Positions 60,316-64,000 of a stretch of DNA of 64,000 nt are shown in pieces. The DNA comes from CAZUMW01 sp964621615 (lineage in GTDB: Bacteria > Desulfobacterota > WTBG01 > CAIYCZ01 > CAIRTM01). The notes beneath the pieces were generated by a model, which saw nothing but the letters and a program-made list of their open reading frames with translations, had not been told where the DNA came from and ran no database searches. Numbering within the stretch: the first letter of the stretch is position 1; the number at the start of each line of letters is the position of its first letter. The translations under genes and the position numbers were made by a program. The stretch lies in NCBI GenBank assembly GCA_964621615.1, contig CAZUMW010000011.1, forward strand, positions 1-64,000, read 5' to 3'.

Positions 60316-61575
60316 ATGGGCAATACGATTGTTGAAAAGATACTTGCTCAGCATGCCGGAGTTGAAACGGTTTCACCCGGTCAGCTCATAGAGGCGGATG
60401 TTGACCGGATACTTGCAAATGATATTACCGCGCCCATTGCAATACAGCAGTTCAGGAATGCAGGTGCCGGGCGCGTCAACAACCCTGACAGCATAATTTT
60501 CATTCCTGATCACTTTGCCCCGAACAAGGATATCGCATCAGCTGAGCAGTGCAAAATCCTGCGGGAGTTTTCTGCAGAGCAAAGCATAACACATTATTAT
60601 GAAGTCGGACAGATGGGGATTGAGCATGCGCTTGTGCCGGAAATGGGACTTGTGCTTCCGGGTGAAATTATTATCGGCGCAGACAGTCACACCTGCACTC
60701 ACGGAGCGCTCGGCGCTTTTGCCACCGGCGTTGGGAGCACTGATGTTGCAGCAGCGATGATAAACGGAAAGCTGTGGTTCCGCGTTCCAGAAACCATAAA
60801 AATTTATATTGAGGGAACGCTGCAGCCGTGGGTGAGCGGTAAGGATTTGATATTATATATTATCGGAGACATCGGCGTTGACGGCGCACGGTATAAATCA
60901 ATGGAATTCTCCGGCTCTGTTATTGATTCCCTTTCTATGGACAGCAGGTTCAGCATGGCGAATATGGCAATCGAAGCAGGTGCAAAGTGCGGCATATTTC
61001 ACCCTGACGACAAAACGCGCGAATATGTGAGGGGCAGGTCCTCTGCATCGTTTATCGAACATGAAAGCGATTCTGATGCTTCATTTGAAAAGATTATTCG
61101 TTACAAGGCGGATGATATCGAGCCGCAGGTTGCATTCCCGCACTCTCCGGCAAACACAAAGCCGGTGAGCGAGGCTGAACATGTCGGCATAGACCAGGCG
61201 GTGATCGGCTCGTGCACCAACGGCCGGATTGAAGATCTCAGAATTGCAGCTGGTGTATTAAAAGACAGAAAAGCTGCGAAGGGTGTACGCCTTATTATAA
61301 TCCCCGCTACTCAGGCAATATATAAACAGGCGATACAGGAAGGGCTGATCGATATTTTTATTGATGCGCATGCAGCCGTAAGCACCCCGACATGCGGGCC
61401 ATGCCTTGGAGGGCACATGGGCATACTTGCAAAGGATGAGGTGGCTGTTGCTACCACAAACAGGAATTTTGTCGGCAGAATGGGACATCCGGAAAGCTTT
61501 GTGTATCTGGCAAATCCGGCAGTTGCTGCTGCTTCCGCTGTTGCCGGCCATATATCGTCGCCGGATGCGCTGTAG
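60316..61575 (+). CDS. leuC: 3-isopropylmalate dehydratase large subunit
   Basis: 419 residues, the type-2 (archaeal/bacterial homoaconitase-like) short LeuC rather than the ~466-residue form. It carries GADSHTCTHGALGAFATGVGSTDVAAAMINGKLWF, then VIGSCTNGRIEDLRIAAGVL with a cluster Cys, and AVSTPTCGPCLGGHMGILAKDEVAVATTNRNFVGRMGHPES with the other two. Partner LeuD is encoded 29 bp later. Confidence 0.96.
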   Translation: MGNTIVEKILAQHAGVETVSPGQLIEADVDRILANDITAPIAIQQFRNAGAGRVNNPDSIIFIPDHFAPNKDIASAEQCKILREFSAEQSITHYYEVGQMGIEHALVPEMGLVLPGEIIIGADSHTCTHGALGAFATGVGSTDVAAAMINGKLWFRVPETIKIYIEGTLQPWVSGKDLILYIIGDIGVDGARYKSMEFSGSVIDSLSMDSRFSMANMAIEAGAKCGIFHPDDKTREYVRGRSSASFIEHESDSDASFEKIIRYKADDIEPQVAFPHSPANTKPVSEAEHVGIDQAVIGSCTNGRIEDLRIAAGVLKDRKAAKGVRLIIIPATQAIYKQAIQEGLIDIFIDAHAAVSTPTCGPCLGGHMGILAKDEVAVATTNRNFVGRMGHPESFVYLANPAVAAASAVAGHISSPDAL

Positions 61576-61604
61576 CCCAAAAAAAATATTTGCAAGGGAT
61601 GCAT

Positions 61605-62105
61605 ATGAAATTTCAAGGCACTGTATGGGTTTTTGGAAATGATGTCAACACAGATGAAATTATACCGGCACGGTATTTGAACACATCGGACCCCCTGGAG
61701 CTTGCCAGGCACTGTATGGAAGATGCAGATCCATCTTTCCAGCACAAGGTAAGCCCGGGTGACATTATTGTTGCCGGCACCAATTTCGGCTGTGGATCGT
61801 CCCGTGAGCATGCGCCGATCGCAATAAAGGCTGCAGGCGTTTCATGTGTTATCGCCGAAAGCTTTGCCAGGATTTTTTATAGAAACGCATATAATATGGG
61901 CCTTCCCATACTTGAATGCTCTGGAATCAGAAGCAGCGTTGCCGCGGGAGACCGCATTGCTGCAGATCTCGGTTCCGGGAAAATTGCAATCGAAAAAGAC
62001 GGGACCGTGCTTCAGGCCCAGCCGGTTCCTGACTTTATGCGCGAGCTGATTCAGGCAGGGGGGCTTATGAATTATGTAAAAAAAAGGTCAGGATTGACGG
62101 CATAG
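61605..62105 (+). CDS. leuD: 3-isopropylmalate dehydratase small subunit
   Basis: 166 residues from ATG 61605 (AAGGGATG before it; an in-frame TTG at 61590 is unlikely). The compact LeuD pairs with type-2 LeuC. It shows VWVFGNDVNTDEIIPARYLNTSDP, GTNFGCGSSREHAPIAIKAAGVSCVIAESFARIFYRNAYNMGLPILEC. The gene order leuC-leuD-leuB follows. Confidence 0.96.
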   Translation: MKFQGTVWVFGNDVNTDEIIPARYLNTSDPLELARHCMEDADPSFQHKVSPGDIIVAGTNFGCGSSREHAPIAIKAAGVSCVIAESFARIFYRNAYNMGLPILECSGIRSSVAAGDRIAADLGSGKIAIEKDGTVLQAQPVPDFMRELIQAGGLMNYVKKRSGLTA

Positions 62106-62133
62106 ATAATACATGGAATGAAAGGATCGAGAT

Positions 62134-63192
62134 ATGCTGAAGATAGCGGTTATACCCGGAGATGGTACCGGACCTGAAGTTGTGCGTGAAGGGTTGAAAG
62201 TGCTTGATGCAGCTGCATCCAGATACAGCATACCGTATGAAACTGAACACTTTGATTTCGGCGGAGAGTATTACAAAAAAACGGGTGAAATTCTGCCTGA
62301 CAGCGCTGTTGATGAGCTGAAATCATTTAATGCTATATACCTCGGCGCTGTCGGACATCCGGATGTTAAGCCGGGTATTCTGGAAAAAGGCATTCTTTTA
62401 CGCCTTCGCTTTGAGCTTGATCAATATATTAACCTCAGGCCGGTTAAGCTTTTTCCCGGAGTTGAAACACCTATTAAAGATAAAGGGCCCGATGACATTG
62501 ATTTTGTTGTTGTGCGCGAAAATACGGAAGGCCTGTATGTTGGAGCAGGGGGGTTCCTCAAAAAAGGCACGCAGGATGAAGTCGCGATCCAGGAATCGAT
62601 AAATACCCGAAAAGGTGTTGAGCGATGTGTCCGGTATGCATTTGAATTTTGCAGAAAAAGAAACAGCGAAAAAAAACTTACCCTGTGCGGAAAGACAAAC
62701 GTGCTTACGTTTGCCCATGATTTGTGGCAGCGGGTATTTGATGAAGTTGCTGCGGATTACAGTGATATACAGACTGACTATGCACATGTTGATGCGCTGT
62801 GTATGTGGCTCGTAAAAAATCCTGAGTGGTTTGATGTTGTTGTAACTGATAACATGTTCGGCGATATCATCACTGATCTGGCTGCAATGATACAGGGTGG
62901 CGTTGGTGTTGCAGCGGGCGGCAACATTAATCCTGAAGGTGTGTCGATGTTCGAGCCCATGGGAGGCTCAGCACCGAAATATACCGGGAAAAACTGTATT
63001 AACCCTATTGCATCCATTGCAGCCCTTCAGATGATGCTTTATATACTCAAGCATGAAGAGGCGTCTCAAGCGGTGGAGCAGGCAATTAAAAAAGTTATCA
63101 GCGAGGATATGGAGAGCATGTCGGCGGGGCGCATGGGGCACACGACAAGTGAAATAGGCGATCTGATCGCAGATTATATAGCAACCCATTGA
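62134..63192 (+). CDS. leuB: 3-isopropylmalate dehydrogenase
   Basis: 352 residues. AVIPGDGTGPEVVREGLKVLDA, NLRPVKLFPGVETPIKD, VVRENTEGLYVGAGG and NMFGDIITDLAAMIQGGVGVAAGGNINPEGVSMFEPMGGSAPKYTG are typical of the beta-decarboxylating dehydrogenase family. The NLRPVKLFPGVE form is of the type found with short LeuCD. It completes the leucine branch (leuA, leuC, leuD, leuB). The final step, leucine aminotransferase, is elsewhere. Confidence 0.93.
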   Translation: MLKIAVIPGDGTGPEVVREGLKVLDAAASRYSIPYETEHFDFGGEYYKKTGEILPDSAVDELKSFNAIYLGAVGHPDVKPGILEKGILLRLRFELDQYINLRPVKLFPGVETPIKDKGPDDIDFVVVRENTEGLYVGAGGFLKKGTQDEVAIQESINTRKGVERCVRYAFEFCRKRNSEKKLTLCGKTNVLTFAHDLWQRVFDEVAADYSDIQTDYAHVDALCMWLVKNPEWFDVVVTDNMFGDIITDLAAMIQGGVGVAAGGNINPEGVSMFEPMGGSAPKYTGKNCINPIASIAALQMMLYILKHEEASQAVEQAIKKVISEDMESMSAGRMGHTTSEIGDLIADYIATH

Positions 63193-63204
63193 GATATGCA
63201 GCTT

Positions 63205-64000
63205 TTAAGCACCGTTCGGGGCAAACAGAAATACAAATTTTTCAAAAAACTCCTGATCGAAATATTCTTTAAGCATACTGTTTTTTATGTAATTAAGCGA
63301 ATCATAAGCTGAGCACGGATTCTGGTAGCACCTGTTTGTCGTCATAGCATCAAATGTATCGGCCACGGCACATATTTTTGCAAATGTGTGAATGCTCTCA
63401 CCTGACAGACCCTTTGGATAGCCTGAGCCGTCTGCGCGTTCATGGTGCTGCAGCACGATGATAGAGGTTTCTTTATTCATATAGCCTGAATCCTGAAGAA
63501 TTTTGTACCCTTTTTCAGGATGTGTTTTCATAAGGTTCCACTCATCCTCGCTGAGTGGCCCCGGCTTATTAAGCACATCAATGGGAAGCTGTGATTTCCC
63601 GATATCATGAAGGAAAAAACCCAGCCCGAGTTTGTAAAAATAGCTCTCGTCAACATCCTGCATAAGCTCGCGAGCAAATGCCACTCCGAAAACCCCGACA
63701 TTAATTGAATGCGTATAGGTGTAATAGTCATATTGTGTAATGCGTATAAGCTGGTGTGTCGCCTGCCTGTCTGAAAGAATCATGTCAACGATATTGTGAA
63801 TATTTTTTTGTGTACGGGAAATCATTTCAGCCCGCGGGTTTTCAAACAGCCGCTCCATAACGTACTTGCTGGAATCATAAACAATCTCCGATTTTTCTTC
63901 AGGCGGAATGTCTGCGTCTTTAATAATATCACCGAGATTGTCTTCTACATACTGTTGATAAATATCTCTATGCTTTTCGGGTACATAGATGGTTTCAATG
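63205..64000 (-). CDS. HD-GYP domain protein, probable c-di-GMP phosphodiesterase (partial)
   Basis: The coding frame continues past the right edge (open to 64000), so the N-terminus is missing; at least 264 residues are visible. The HD-GYP domain shows YTHSINVGVFGVAFARELM, FFLHDIGKSQLPIDVLNKPGPLSEDEWNLMKTHPEKGYKIL, HHERADGSGYPKGLSGESIHTFAKICAVADTFDAMTTNR. The HD pair, HPxxG and the G-Y-P motif (GSGYP) are all intact, so it should hydrolyse c-di-GMP. The upstream part is short and helical, without a clear sensor in view. Confidence 0.9.
   Translation of the reverse strand, partial: IETIYVPEKHRDIYQQYVEDNLGDIIKDADIPPEEKSEIVYDSSKYVMERLFENPRAEMISRTQKNIHNIVDMILSDRQATHQLIRITQYDYYTYTHSINVGVFGVAFARELMQDVDESYFYKLGLGFFLHDIGKSQLPIDVLNKPGPLSEDEWNLMKTHPEKGYKILQDSGYMNKETSIIVLQHHERADGSGYPKGLSGESIHTFAKICAVADTFDAMTTNRCYQNPCSAYDSLNYIKNSMLKEYFDQEFFEKFVFLFAPNGA

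Overview
The window is a chromosomal segment of a motile, diderm (Gram-negative) bacterium of uncertain phylum. It has a polar-type flagellar gene set (motA/B, fliL-R, flhB/A/F/G, fliA) behind a sigma-54-like promoter, a standard rpsB-tsf-pyrH-frr-uppS-cdsA-dxr-rseP block with a site-2 protease, EF-P with its lysine ligase EpmA, and a secreted gingipain-type C25 protease. Gene content recalls Desulfobacterota, Nitrospirota, Fibrobacterota or related deep lineages. I cannot place it more precisely by eye. No rRNA or tRNA gene was recognised.

Layout. 1-1.2 kb: mobile-element debris (IS21-like terminal repeats, a GGGTCAA palindrome) and two decayed toxin-antitoxin loci (RHH antitoxin plus truncated MazF/PemK; PIN-toxin remnant). 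1.2-2.5 kb: a minus-strand protein with a HEPN-type R-N-x4-H motif and a C-terminal Cys-pair module, probably a defence RNase. 2.9-9.1 kb: three small unknown or membrane genes, then a CRISPR adaptation-like cassette: TPR protein, a primase-polymerase (CAPP-like, with a PriL-type iron-sulfur-like C-terminus), Cas1 and Cas2. No CRISPR array or effector genes are present. 9.2-14.9 kb (minus): guaA, guaB, ppx/gppA, a DUF2284-like protein and radC. 15.2-15.4 kb: a 218-nt inverted-repeat-closed region that folds like a structured ncRNA (6S-like architecture). 15.5-20.1 kb: a b561-like membrane protein, an ABC-2 exporter pair, efp-epmA and an unknown cysteine-rich protein.

20.3-25.9 kb is the most novel-looking stretch. 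It encodes a PqqD-like protein (RiPP recognition fold), a 36-residue precursor-like peptide with its own promoter and strong terminator, an HPr-kinase-like P-loop protein, a large secreted C25 peptidase and a Sec11/SipW-type S26 peptidase. It looks like a RiPP-type peptide system without any radical SAM, cyclase or transglutaminase gene nearby. rarA follows convergently.

27.9-44.0 kb is the flagellar cluster. It holds motA with two motB paralogues, the first lacking the ion-binding Asp, then fliL to fliR, a small palindrome-rich insertion, flhB, flhA, flhF, flhG, fliA, a second FliL-like gene, a histidine-kinase-like ATPase, a small charged protein and a DUF2802 protein. 44.1-47.2 kb carries a membrane-bound VanZ/sulfatase-type enzyme and a PmtA-like methyltransferase. 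47.5-55.5 kb encodes translation, isoprenoid and phospholipid functions. 55.5-63.2 kb carries branched-chain amino acid genes (ilvB, ilvH, leuA, leuC, leuD, leuB) with pssA embedded. The window ends inside an HD-GYP gene.
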